NCBI GenBank assembly: GCA_029964075.1
Contig: CM057141.1
Coordinates: forward strand, 10,540,001-10,604,000
Source of the DNA: Patiria pectinifera
Lineage: Eukaryota; Echinodermata; Asteroidea; Valvatida; Asterinidae
Length of the DNA stretch: 64,000 bases
Direction of reading: 5' to 3'
Shown here in pieces: positions 46,801 through 56,658 of the stretch (positions are counted from its first letter, which is position 1; every line of letters starts with the position of its first letter). The notes beneath the pieces are model-generated. The model searched no databases, was not told where the DNA came from, and saw only the letters and a program-made list of their open reading frames with translations. The translations under genes and the position numbers were made by a program.

Positions 46801-49800
46801 CTTACAGGCCAGAGGGGCAAAAACCGGCAGAGGATTTGAGGGTCGCCGAGGGCCCAGAGCAATGTAGGGTCAACTGAACCCTACAGCACAAATAAATGGG
46901 GTTAACTTGGCCCATTATGTAGGCCACATGCATGAAACGACTCCCAGTGAATAGCCATTCTGAATCAACTGAACAGAATTCGGTGTTCTCTGTCTTGTTT
47001 TCTGTCAGTTTTGTTGACAAAACGTGTCAACATGTCACCTGTTCTTGTGGAGAGACCCGCCATGGTGTTTCGCTTTCTCCAATACGAGATGTCGTTCTTG
47101 AACGCCAGGAAATCAAACAGCAACTGCAAAAGTGATGACAGTCAATAAACTGTTAAAGTCTTTTGACACCTTGGGAGTCGGACGCCAGGGGCGTATCCGG
47201 GAATTTTTGCTAGGGGGGTTCAGGCCCGTCAGGTTTGTTGTATGTCTGATTGTTGCGGACAGGCGGACATAAATGCAGCACGTTACTGATGCACTTACTG
47301 TTATAATATTTGTTTATTTAGGTGTTGGGGGGGGGGGGGAGGGAGGGGTTTCGACACCCAAACCACCCCCCTGGACCCACGCCTGGACACTCTTCGAAAT
47401 TGAAAAAAAAAAATTCCAAAATGACCGGAAAAAAAAAATTCCCACGGTTTCTGGATTATGCATCAGAATAGCAGTAAAACCCTCTCACATGTATTATTCA
47501 CACATAGGGCTCACAAAGTGCCGCAAATAAATATTGAGTGAACCTTTCCCAAGGCCTGGCCCAAATTCCCCAGATCTTGGGGAAACCCCAAGGAGTTGCC
47601 ACTCATTAGACGGGGACACTTGCAATATAAAAACAACTTTTGATTTCAAATGTTAAAGGTTTCATAACACTTGTACTCCCAACTTAAACAAGAGTAGCTC
47701 TGGTTGGATCACACACACACAATTCAAAACTCACATGAAACATTGATATAACAACAGTCAGTGCCAAAAGGTAGAGACCACTGTCTGTGAACAGGGACAA
47801 GACTTCTTCGGTGTCTTTCTCGCCAAAACCTGCAAGGAAAAGAAGAAATATTCATGAGTACTCGAAGGTTTGAACCCTGCCTCAATCTTCTTCTGCTTCA
47901 TACTGCAAAAAATCTAGCACTATCAGATATTTAAAGTTGCAAGCACGAGGTAGCTGGCAGACAAGAATTAGTAGTTCGCTTAGATTTTGAGTCAGGGACC
48001 GACCAGCTTGACTCTGTCTTAATGAACTCTGACATTAGTCAATTATGAGCAAGTTTGTGTAAAGACCATTTGTCGACTAGTGGTTGATTACTGTCGTGAC
48101 TTGCGCCGTGCACTAGCAGCGATGTGTGAACGGCTCTAGTCAAACGCTGGTCAAAACATCATCAAGACACGTCTTTGTTCCTGTCTCCCAGCTGTGCTTC
48201 AACCTGAATTCTCCAGGGCATTTTGGCTAGAAACCCTGCCAAACCAAGCAACATGCAACACTTGTCTTTTAAGTGACAAGCCTGCCCAGTCACTGTAGCA
48301 ATCCATCAGGCCAAACGTCTCAAGGACATTCTGCCTCAGAGTCTGTGGTCACCAAAGGCAGCAGGATAGAACTGTGGCATTGCTCAATGGGACTGGCTCT
48401 CATTGTTTCCAGATCTAGCATTTATGCACTGGTGTGGGTAGCTGAATGCATCACAGCGCACCAGACTTTTCCACCTGATGAACTGTGTTGCATTTGGCAG
48501 GGTTAGGTTAAGATGCAATGCAGTCGTGCCCTGAGCTCCTGTTCTCAACTAGAGTAGTCCAAGCATATTCGTTTTTGCCTGCCACTTGGTTAGTAATGCC
48601 AACTTAGGGCGCTCTAACTGATAATGGTGAGAGGACTGACCTAGGCCCTGCATCATCTTCACGGATTGCTCAAGGGTTGAGTAGAGTCTGAGCCAGCCGA
48701 TGGAGATAGGGCTGTACAGGATACGCAGGGGCATCTCCACAGTGCTTGCATTAATGGGCTGTAAAAGATATACCACAAAATACACAATATTTACACAATT
48801 GGGGAGTCAGGTTGGCGCAATGGTTCTCTCCTCACTTTCCACCTTTATGGTCCGGGTTCGAATCCTGCCCTGGTCCACCAGTGGATTGAGTTTTCAATCC
48901 CTGCATGATTCCGTGGGTTTCCCCCAGAATATTCTTCTGGGGTTTTCCTCCCATGTCTTGAATTGTAATGTCTTCTGCATTGTCTCCTCTCTACAGGTTT
49001 CTTCAGGCTTGCTAGCTACAGTGCCTGGGGCACTTTTGAGGAATCCTTGGTTTCATTACCAAAATCTGTTGCTAATGTAAACATTTTGAAATCACCTTCA
49101 ATATTTGTTTTCTTTCCGATGCTCCATTTCGGGTGGCATAATTTCACAGGGTATTTGATACCAGTCCTATCTTCACTTTGACCAAGATTCCTATATTCTT
49201 CACTTTGAGCAAGATTCTGGCAGGTACTTTTCCGGATAATTGCAAAGGATCCTACGTGGTTTTTAATCATTATCTTCTGTCAACAGGTTTCATCATACAG
49301 TGTAATGAAATCGCTTGAGGAATCCATGGTTCTCCACAACCAGAACTTTAAAACGATTATTTACAAAAAAGATGTTCCCACAAAATTGGTTAACCACCAC
49401 GGCCCATTGAATTAAGTTGCACACTATGAAAGTTTTCGAGTCTTGAACTAGATGTATATATAAAAGCACTGAGCTCACCTTTAATTGTTTGCTTTTATGC
49501 ACCAAGTTGTTGATAAATAACATTGGTAGGTATTCCCCTCGCTGGGTTAATCTAAGATCAAAGAGAAATAAAAGGTTTGTTAATAATCAAAATACCTCAA
49601 ATCTTAAAAATATAGGAACACTGTTAATGACTAATGCAAATCGCATTCCCTACATTTGTGATCTTAACTGCAAGTCTCTATAAATCAAATCAAACATTAC
49701 ATACAATGACATTAACCTCAGTTGAATTCCTATACTCCATTTAAACATTTTGAAAGATTTAAACAAACAGCAAAAATCAGGATTTTTCTGCTGGGTTTCT

Positions 49801-52008
49801 GAAAGAAAGGGCACTGACTATGCTATATTAACCCTAAACCTCCCCAGTCCTCCATCAATCGGGAAAATTTTGAGTATTTTGGAGGATCGAGGCTAAATTT
49901 CTTGAAGAGCGAGATGATTCTGAGGGATGCACAAAATTGTGTCGAGGTCTTAGGCTGTACTTTTGCATTATTTATGTTCAGCCATGTTCATATGTAAGGC
50001 TAGGTTATACTGGATGTCTTCCGCACTACTTCTGGATATCATCCGCACTGTTTCAATAGTGTGAAAGCTGGGGATTTTGAAGGATTTCGAGGGATTGAGG
50101 CGGTGATCACCTCCCACTGAACAAATTCAAGAAATAACAGATGATTTTGGAGGATTGAGGCAATATCCAATTTTTACATGGAGGCAGTGGATGATTTTGA
50201 AGAATTGACAATGCATCCTAGCAAAAAAGACCTAGGGGTTTATAGGGTTAAAAAACAGGACATTATAAAAAGGACATTAAACCCAACATAACGAAGGAAG
50301 GGTTTTGGAAATTGAGAAAAATAGACTTCCTTAGTGAACAACCACAGTTAAATCCACATCTTGGCATTATCTCAAATGGTTATTAAAAAAATCTTTGCCA
50401 CGGCTGATTTTCTTTACCTGACATACTGTAGGAGTTCTTGCGGCACAGCTTGTCGATTCATCGAAAGGTGATCCTGCAGAACGCTGATGACCACCTTGGT
50501 TTTCCAGTGTGTGACTGGCACTTCACTTGACGTATTTTCCTGGAAATTATTATTATGAAGGTATTATCAAAAATTCAAATTGAGGCGACCCAAAGGCCAA
50601 TTAAACATTAAAATTGAGATTGTTGGGTAGCATGGGTTGCACAGTGTGTAAAGCGCTCACCTCTCACCAACCACTGTTGCCCGGGTTCGATTCCTGGCTC
50701 GGTTTATATGTGAGCACAGATGTTCGTTGATTCTTTCCTGTGCAAAATTCAACACTTTGATCTGGCTGTGCTCCTGTTAAGACATCAGTCATATTGCGGT
50801 TGCCTAATGTGCCTCAGCTTTACATGCCTTACACTCGACCACACTGTAGCTGCGTCCTTCGCAATTCAGCTTCTGCCGCGTGAAAGAACAATATTAGCAA
50901 AGGACTCATCTGCAAAGAACCAGGACATTTTAAGAAAAAAAATATAAGACTCACATTGCTGCTTTCGCTGAGGAGATTGAATTCCTCCAATCTGGGCGGG
51001 GCATACTTGGTGAGGGGGGCGGACTGGTAAGTGGCGAGGCTACTGCGAAAGGGCGACTCCCCTCGTGGATGCACAAAAACGTGCACAAATAATGTTCCAT
51101 TGTTCCGGGTTTTCCGTGGTATTGTTACATTGACTGATCTGAAAAACAAATGAAAAATGTAAAAAAGAATGATCAGTCAGCAAATTGTTGGCCCTCCCTG
51201 CAAATTGGTCTAGCGACGTCCCTGCTATAGCAACTAACCTCTTTCTTACCTGTCAAACTCTCCATCGATGGTGAAGTTGTCGTACTGTGCAACAAGACTC
51301 ATGTCTTTCTCATTCAGTTCCCTTTTCAACTTCACGGAGGTGTAAAGACTCAACTGCGACGAGAAAACGAAAGATATTCCACAGAGATTAGTTTTTTGTT
51401 TTGATCCCGTGTGCAGTTTTTGCAAGCAGCGGGTTACGGCAAAGTCAACTTTTGAAATTTTGAACACCACCTTATTACCAAAAGCAAAAATGTATTTTCA
51501 ATTGTATAGGCTCTGTGCACAATTACCCCCTCAACAATAACCCTAACCCCCTAAGAGTTCATTTGGAGTACAGTACCACATACTACAAAGTACTACAAAA
51601 ATTATTTGGCAGGTACCCAAATACTAGAAAATACTATGATGAGTGTTCACTTATATATATAAGTACTGTATACTACACTACAGTTACTACTAGTATTTTT
51701 TTTGTAGCGTTAGGGTGGGAGAGTTGGGGGAGACGAGGAGGCCAATTGGAATGCACTGCCGACGAGCAGGCTGACGCTTACACAAAGACGCCGTGGTTTT
51801 GTGCACATTCACGCCACATGCGCACTTTTACCTGCAACTTTGGGTTCCGACTGATGTATGGCGTAATGCATGGTGACGAACCCTTGGCGCTCGCCGGCAC
51901 GCACTGCTCCGGGTTGAAGAGTTGAAACATCAATATGGAGACGTGAATGAGGTAAGCCACAAACAGACCAATCACTGCATAGTTGATGATGGATCCCACA
52001 GACGGCAT
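40880..52008 (-). CDS. CLPTM1L: CLPTM1-like protein (CLPTM1L / CRR9), multipass ER membrane protein
   Basis: CLPTM1L is an ER lipid scramblase for glucosaminyl-phosphatidylinositol in GPI-anchor synthesis (known for the human protein). Fourteen minus-strand exons: 51832-52008, 51250-51353, 50955-51138, 50418-50539, 49479-49551, 48641-48758, 47735-47829, 47039-47123, 46070-46173, 45356-45555, 44989-45079, 43543-43587, 42836-42951, 40880-40988. They total 541 codons (540 aa; human 538) with all phases closing. Residues about 9-31 form an N-terminal membrane anchor. The lumenal part includes VNVTIPRKTRNNGTLF, and conserved blocks follow: LLFDFLAFKNDISYW, LLILIPAGIG, QAMQYLSYVLYPLC, NGVYAFGFLFMLPQLFVNYK, FIDDVFAFIITMPTAHRLAC. 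The C-terminus reads LYPVDKSRVNEYG and ends KEHTD. A 1.16-kb transposon sits in the last intron, 41 bp from the exon-13 donor. Confidence 0.96.
41068..41336 (-). mobile_element. SINE with MIR-like core, family C, copy 2
   Basis: 'gcttatatagtgctttcca', 'attcatcaggcc', 'gtggcttgcccaagggcaca', GGGTTTGAGCCCACAC, then 'accgtaaccactgta', the complement of a box A-like head. In the last CLPTM1L intron. Confidence 0.7.
41635..42794. mobile_element. PIF/Harbinger-like non-autonomous element, 1160 bp
   Basis: Perfect 17-bp inverted ends GGGAGCGTCTCATAAGT, flanked by the 3-bp duplication TTA (41632-41634 and 42795-42797), as in PIF/Harbinger elements. Subterminal regions are dense in GGAACG/CGTTCC units in both orientations (for example GTTCCGTTGGAACGGC). 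The middle has a short internal direct repeat around GTGTATTCACGT (42131 and 42380). I find no transposase. It lies in the last CLPTM1L intron. Confidence 0.8.
44240..44515. repeat. Dispersed repeat, family F, copy 2
   Basis: Same blocks as 5468-5725 in the same orientation, with 'gggagccagtctgcttgcaa' and 'cagagggttgcagac'. In a CLPTM1L intron. Confidence 0.6.
45681..45990. mobile_element. Partial, diverged copy of the TACAACATTTGC MITE
   Basis: Shares 'atacagcatttgcttgtgctgtaattttcag' and, further on, 'ttataGACATCAGGGAATTG' with the other copies. In a CLPTM1L intron. Confidence 0.6.
46425..46735. repeat. Two tandem copies of a roughly 160-bp unit
   Basis: 'caacaatgacctcatttgat' through 'gacttttcatatgacagcact' is repeated almost exactly at 46591-46724. 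The flank has 'gatccccctggcatg' and 'acacacagacacacagaagg', as in LINE 3' regions, but this is only a hint. In a CLPTM1L intron. Confidence 0.75.
48805..49066 (+). mobile_element. tRNA-derived SINE, family A, copy 2
   Basis: Same head (GAGTCAGGTTGGCGCAATGG, GGGTTCGAATCCTG) and body ('gtgggtttcccccagaatat', 'acttttgaggaatccttgg') as 8925-9180. In a CLPTM1L intron, antisense to it. Confidence 0.8.
49840..50250. repeat. Dispersed GGATTTTGAAGGATTGAGG repeat, copy 3
   Basis: GGGGATTTTGAAGGATTTCG, TGATTTTGGAGGATTGAGGC and 'agcaaaaaagacctagggg'. In a CLPTM1L intron. Confidence 0.7.
50636..50895 (+). mobile_element. tRNA-derived SINE, family B, copy 1
   Basis: 'gcacagtgtgtaaagcgctcacctctcacc' type head with CCGGGTTCGATTCC (box B), and an end 'gtagctgcgtccttcgcaattcagc' shared with 62923-63231. 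Confidence 0.75.
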
Positions 52009-52614
52009 AGTGGATGGTAGCGTCTGCTAGACAGTTTCTGTATAAGAGGATTAAATTTTAAGATTACTCACAATGTAACAGAGTCTTAGCAGCAATTTTT
52101 GTTTAGCATCATTCTAACTCAGACTGGGACCTTGAGTGCAGGAAAACATGCAAAACAAAATCAGGCCAACCTTACTAACTCTTTAACAGACAAAATTCTC
52201 AAAACTTTTCATGAGGCTTATGACATTAAGGTCCTCAGTATTTCACCAGCCAAGTTTGAGGTCTCAATTAAGCATTTTAAGGAGAATCTTCTTCCACATT
52301 TTGCCATAAAATCTAGCCTTTTTTTATTGGCATGTTCAAAATTATAAGACTGCATTTTCATTAGGGGTCCTACAGTATACTATACTGCCGATGTCATACA
52401 TGTATTCTAGGGGCACTCATCCAGATGAGAAGACAACCTACAACATTACACTTAACCCTCCTACATTCCTTTTCAAAATTTACCAGGTGTTTAAATGGAG
52501 GATTTAGACTCACGCCAAATAGTACGATACCATATGTTGAATATCCGCAGCCTTAATTTTGTAGGGGACATGCCAGCCAGGTTTTTGATTTATGACAGAA
52601 ATTATGGGGTAAAA

Positions 52615-52678
52615 CTAGCATGAGTAACTCCAGCTGACATGCTTATGATGAGCATGTCAGCTGGAGTTACTCAAGCTA
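52615..52678. repeat. Palindromic MITE, copy 1 (GAGTAACTCCAGC ends)
   Basis: CTAGCATGAGTAACTCCAGC pairs with GCTGGAGTTACTCAAGCTAG; the 64-bp unit is nearly a full palindrome. The same ends occur at 56171-56247. Confidence 0.8.
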
Positions 52679-52978
52679 GGTTAAAAAAGATCCACAATGC
52701 CGAGCATCAGGCCGAAATATTTCCATGAAAAAAAAAACATCATTTTACCAACTTTTTGTGCTCACATTTGTATGGACCTATAAAGTTTTCAATAGCGCGG
52801 AGTATGCAGTGCGGAGCGGGCCAGTGCATGCGATATGCAGTGTGCAGGGCTAGGTCTCCATGGTCTACACCAAAGATCCTAGTGCCGTAGCGCCGCTACG
52901 CAGCGCTATAGGATCTTTGGTCTACACCAAAGATCCTACGGCGCTATATTAGATCTTTGGTCTTTCCATCCACACAGT

Positions 52979-53781
52979 GCATGTGTTGTGCACTTTCTTG
53001 TCATTTGCGCAATCATAAGAATGTGCATGCGCATTCTTATGATTGCGCAACTGGATCCGAAAAAAAATATTCCAGATTAAGCACAAGAATGCGCAACAAG
53101 AGAAGCGATCTTTTCGATGCCGAGAACCGGCTGCATCCTCGTTCATTGATTAATTTTTGGGCTGTACTTATATAATTATACTGTGGAAAATAATTATTCA
53201 CTGGGGAAAAGACATAACAATATTAAAGGTTCGCTCGTACCCCCTGCCCTTTGCAGGGCAGGGGGTACGAGCGAATGTTAAAGGTAGAGATGAAAGTATT
53301 ATGCGTATTGGGGAAAATAATAAGAGACATAATAGTTTGGTGAAAAGAATTCTAAACAAAAACGTATAACGTGTTCCTCATTCACTAAACTAAACGAAGC
53401 ACTTCCCAGACTAATTCCCAGTCCTCTGTTATTACAAAACTGCCCATCGGGAGACAGAAAAAAGCAATAATAAACGGCTTTAATTGAATTCAAATTATCG
53501 TACTTCAACAGGTACAAAAGCATAGATCATTTTCTTTTCTCGTCATATGATTATTTCCCCTTTAACCTTAAATACGTTTAATTTAACATAATAATGCCGT
53601 ACAGTATTTGTTAAGATTGCGCAAAATTCATAAATTGCGCAAGTAATATTCCCACGCAATCTTAAGAATGAGCACTCATTCTTCAGATTGCGTGCTCATT
53701 CTTAAGAATACGCACTCGTTTTTAAGAATGCACGCTCATTCTTAAGATTGCGCAGCTTGCAAGAAAGAGCACAACACATGC
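52979..53781. mobile_element. Inverted-repeat element with GCATGTGTTGTGC ends
   Basis: Ends GCATGTGTTGTGCACTTTC and GAAAGAGCACAACACATGC are inverted, followed inside by TTGCGCAATC-type sequence. The right inner part has several AAGAATGAGCACTCATTCTT-like units in both orientations (53650-53755). The left part has a 46-bp palindrome at 53005-53050. No coding signal. Confidence 0.7.
53230..53275. repeat. Perfect hairpin, 21-22 bp stem
   Basis: TTCGCTCGTACCCCCTGCCC is followed after two or three bases by its exact complement, GGGCAGGGGGTACGAGCGAA. It lies inside the 52979-53781 element. Confidence 0.9.
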
Positions 53782-54052
53782 ATGCAGTGAGAAGTGCCAC
53801 TTAACTTGCCCCGCCGCGGCGACCGGCCCCGCATGCCCCGCGGCGCGGCCGGCCCGGCCCGCCCCGCTAAGCCAGATTGTATCCGGTATTTGACACTCAA
53901 CTTCTCAAGTCCTCTTTTTAGAAAAGTGACATTAAGGTGACGGTTTGCTTGACTTTAACAGTGACTATCATGACTGTATGGGTCTCTTCTAGTCTTATGT
54001 CTTTACCTCAAACCAGAAGTTGTATTTTTGTGAAAATTACCGTATGAAAATC

Positions 54053-54458
54053 CACCTGGCTCGCTCAAAGGTAGCCACGGATTCGGCCGGATTTCTGGCC
54101 GCGTATTCAACCGCGTATTATTCTAGCCGCGCATTCGCCAAATGAAAAAATATATATAATACATGCGGCCAAAGGAGATCTATTTCCAGAAAGATAACTG
54201 TCTTATCTATCTGGAAAATAGATCACCTTTTGCAGCATGTATTATAGATTTTTTGAATTTTGGCGAATGTGCGGCTGATCCAACCCCGTCCCCAGTGCTT
54301 ACTTTATTTCCAACCGCGTTTCCAATAGTAAAGCAGGTAGTGGTGGGCGCGTACTGCTCGACACCCTGGAGACGAGGTTGCGGCTGATCTGAATACGCGG
54401 TTGAATACGTACGCGGCTAGAAATCCGGCCAAATATGCGGCTACCTTGAGCCAGGTTG
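54053..54458. mobile_element. Element with long imperfect inverted repeats
   Basis: Left CCTGGCTCGCTCAAAGGTAG pairs with right CTACCTTGAGCCAGG; the arms continue for about 80 bp with GGCCGGATTTCTGGCCGCG and AATACGCGGTTGAATACG blocks. A second inverted pair (AGATCTATTTCCAG and CTGGAAAATAGATC) lies inside. It hosts the nested element at 54281-54380. Confidence 0.7.
54281..54380. mobile_element. Short MULE-like element (100 bp), 9-bp TSD
   Basis: Ends CAACCCCGTCCCCAG and CTGGAGACGAGGTTG are inverted. Exact 9-bp TSD CGGCTGATC at 54272-54280 and 54381-54389; 9-bp duplications suggest the Mutator group. It shares both ends with the longer copy at 57020-57529. Confidence 0.78.
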
Positions 54459-54795
54459 AATAGTCTGAAGTCTTGAGTCCTAGTACAAGATTGTTTTTTA
54501 TGTATTAACTTGCAGTAGATTACTGATGCTCGATGAGTGTGTACGTGCGTGCGTAGTTCGCGAGTGTTTTTGATCTGTTTAGCCTATATTCCTGATAATG
54601 ATATTCAATAGGTTTTAGTTCGCGTTTTTCCCCCTTCGCGTTTTTCCCACTTCTGACCAGAGAAGTCGTGTAAGTGACAAATGAAATGTGTTTTCAATTG
54701 GCTTTTGTGATTAACCACAGTGGTTAGTTTATGCATCATGTGCATGGAGCTATGCCTATTGAATTTTAGTCTGTAGGGCCTATGGCTATGTTACG

Positions 54796-56035
54796 CGCCA
54801 CTGCAAGTATATATGTTGCGGATTATTTAATTCGTTATTACGGATTATTAATTTGTTATTACGGATTACTAATTCGTTATAACGGATTATTAATTCGTTA
54901 TTACGGATTATTTAATTCGTTATTACGGATTACTAATTCGTTATTACGGATTATTTAATTCGTTATTAGGGATTACTAATTCGTTATTAACGATTATTTA
55001 ATTCGTTATAACGGATTATTTATTCGTTATTAACAGATTATTAAATTTGTTATTACGGATTACTAATTCGTTATTGCGGATTATTAATTCGTTATTACGG
55101 ATTATTTATTCGTTATTAACAGATTATTAAATTTGTTATTACGGATTACTAATTCGTTATTGCGGATTATTAATTCGTTATTACGGATTACTAATTTGTT
55201 ATAATGGATTATTAATTCGTTATTACGGATTATTTAATTCGTTATTACGGATTATTTATTCGTTATTAACGATTATTTAATTCGTTATTACGGATTATTA
55301 ATTTGTTATTACGGATTATTTAATTCGTTATAACGGATTATTTAATTCGTTATTACGGATTATTTAATTCGTTATTACGGATTATTCAATTCGTTATTAC
55401 GGATTATTAATTCGTTATTACGGATTACTAATTCGTTATTACGGATTATTAATTCGTTATTACGGATTACTAATTCGTTATAACGGATTATTAATTCGTT
55501 ATTACGGATTATTTAATTCGTTATTACGGATTACTAATTCGTTATAACGGATTATTTAATTCGTTATTACGGATTATTTATTCGTTATTAACGATTATTT
55601 AATTCGTTATTACGGATTATTAATTCGTTATTACGGATTATTAATTCGTTATAACGGATTATTTAATTCGTTATTACAGATTATTAATTCGTTATTAACG
55701 ATTATTTAATTCGTTATTATGGATTATTAATTCGTTATTACGGATTACTCATACGTTCTGAGTCATTACTCGGCAACTTAGTATGGCACAGGAGTGGTGC
55801 TGGTGTAAAGCAAACGTATGCAAACATAGCGCCGCCTAGCGGCGCTATATACATAGGCCCCTGGTCACGTGCTCTCCACTTGTGAGAACATCAGACTTAA
55901 TTCGTAATAACGAATGATATAATCCGTAATAACGAATTAATAATCCGTAATAACGAATTAAATAATCCATAATAACGAATTAATAATCCGTAATAACGAA
56001 TTACATAATCTGTAACATATATGCTTGCAGTGGCG
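54796..56035. mobile_element. Foldback-like element with tandem-repeat arms
   Basis: Ends CGCCACTGCAAG and CTTGCAGTGGCG are inverted. The left arm is about 930 bp of a 15-17-bp unit (ttattacggattattaattcg-type), the right arm about 115 bp of the same unit in reverse (aataatccgtaataacgaa). The 145-bp centre (about 55750-55895) contains its own palindrome AGCGCCGCCTAGCGGCGCT. No TSD found. Confidence 0.8.
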
Positions 56036-56170
56036 ATAATGGGCTTTCGTACTATGTACTCTTCAGAGTACATACAGTGTCAGTGGATAAGCCTATGGCC
56101 GGCGCCGGTTTTGTAAACGTTATTTTTACTGAGGCCTTTTCAGATTGGTTCATAGGGCTCTTAGCTTATA

Positions 56171-56247
56171 TAGCTTGAGTAACTCCAGCGTCGATGCTTA
56201 TCGCATAGGCCTAGTCCTAAGCATTGGAGCTGGAGTTACTCAAGCTA
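56171..56247. repeat. Palindromic MITE, copy 2 (GAGTAACTCCAGC ends)
   Basis: TAGCTTGAGTAACTCCAGC and GCTGGAGTTACTCAAGCTA are perfect inverted ends around a 39-bp centre unlike that of copy 1. Confidence 0.8.
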
Positions 56248-56658
56248 CATCTTATTCAAGTTAATAGTACTCACATAGTCCTATGCCTGTGATCGGAAAA
56301 ACACATGATAAAGAGAGCCCACTAGCATGAGTAGCGTGAAATAAAGTCCAGGTTCCCCCCCCCCCCTCCAATCACCACCACCACTTTTAAAATTTGCACC
56401 AAGCTGCTTTGGGAAAATTTGTGTGGATATTCCCTTGGTGCCCAATATAAAAATGCTGGCCCCCCCCCCCCTCCCTGGAAAAAAATTCTTGCTACGCCAA
56501 CTGAACCAATGATGTAATTATATTACTGATCATCAGGGAAAGCATTAGCAAAATTAACCTTTACTAAAAGGAAATCGGGGCTGGCTAAATATCCTCTGCC
56601 TTTTTTTTTAAAATTTATTCCCCATCAGGTTTGACAGCAGAGATGCGAGAGTGATCCA

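Larger units (their letters stand above)
52009..56658. other. Divergent intergenic region packed with inverted-repeat elements
   Basis: This lies between the CLPTM1L start and the start of the peptidase-like gene. No coding region is supported. It holds at least six inverted-repeat structures (52615-52678, 52979-53781 with hairpins inside it, 54053-54458 with a nested element, 54796-56035, 56171-56247), a GC-rich patch at 53810-53870 and a G/C-homopolymer-flanked repeat at 56345-56505. Both promoters must be at the ends. Just before the right-hand gene, a pyrimidine tract and AG at about 56626-56628 look like the acceptor of a 5' UTR exon. Confidence 0.6.

Noticed and set aside
51515-51925. 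136-residue plus-strand frame
   Set aside because: Overlaps the opposite strand of CLPTM1L exon 1 (51832-52008) and has no family signal.
54820-55750. CRISPR array or centromeric satellite
   Set aside because: The units are contiguous with no unique spacers, and the array is bounded by inverted ends with a reversed arm at 55895-56035, so it is part of a foldback-like element. The genome is eukaryotic.
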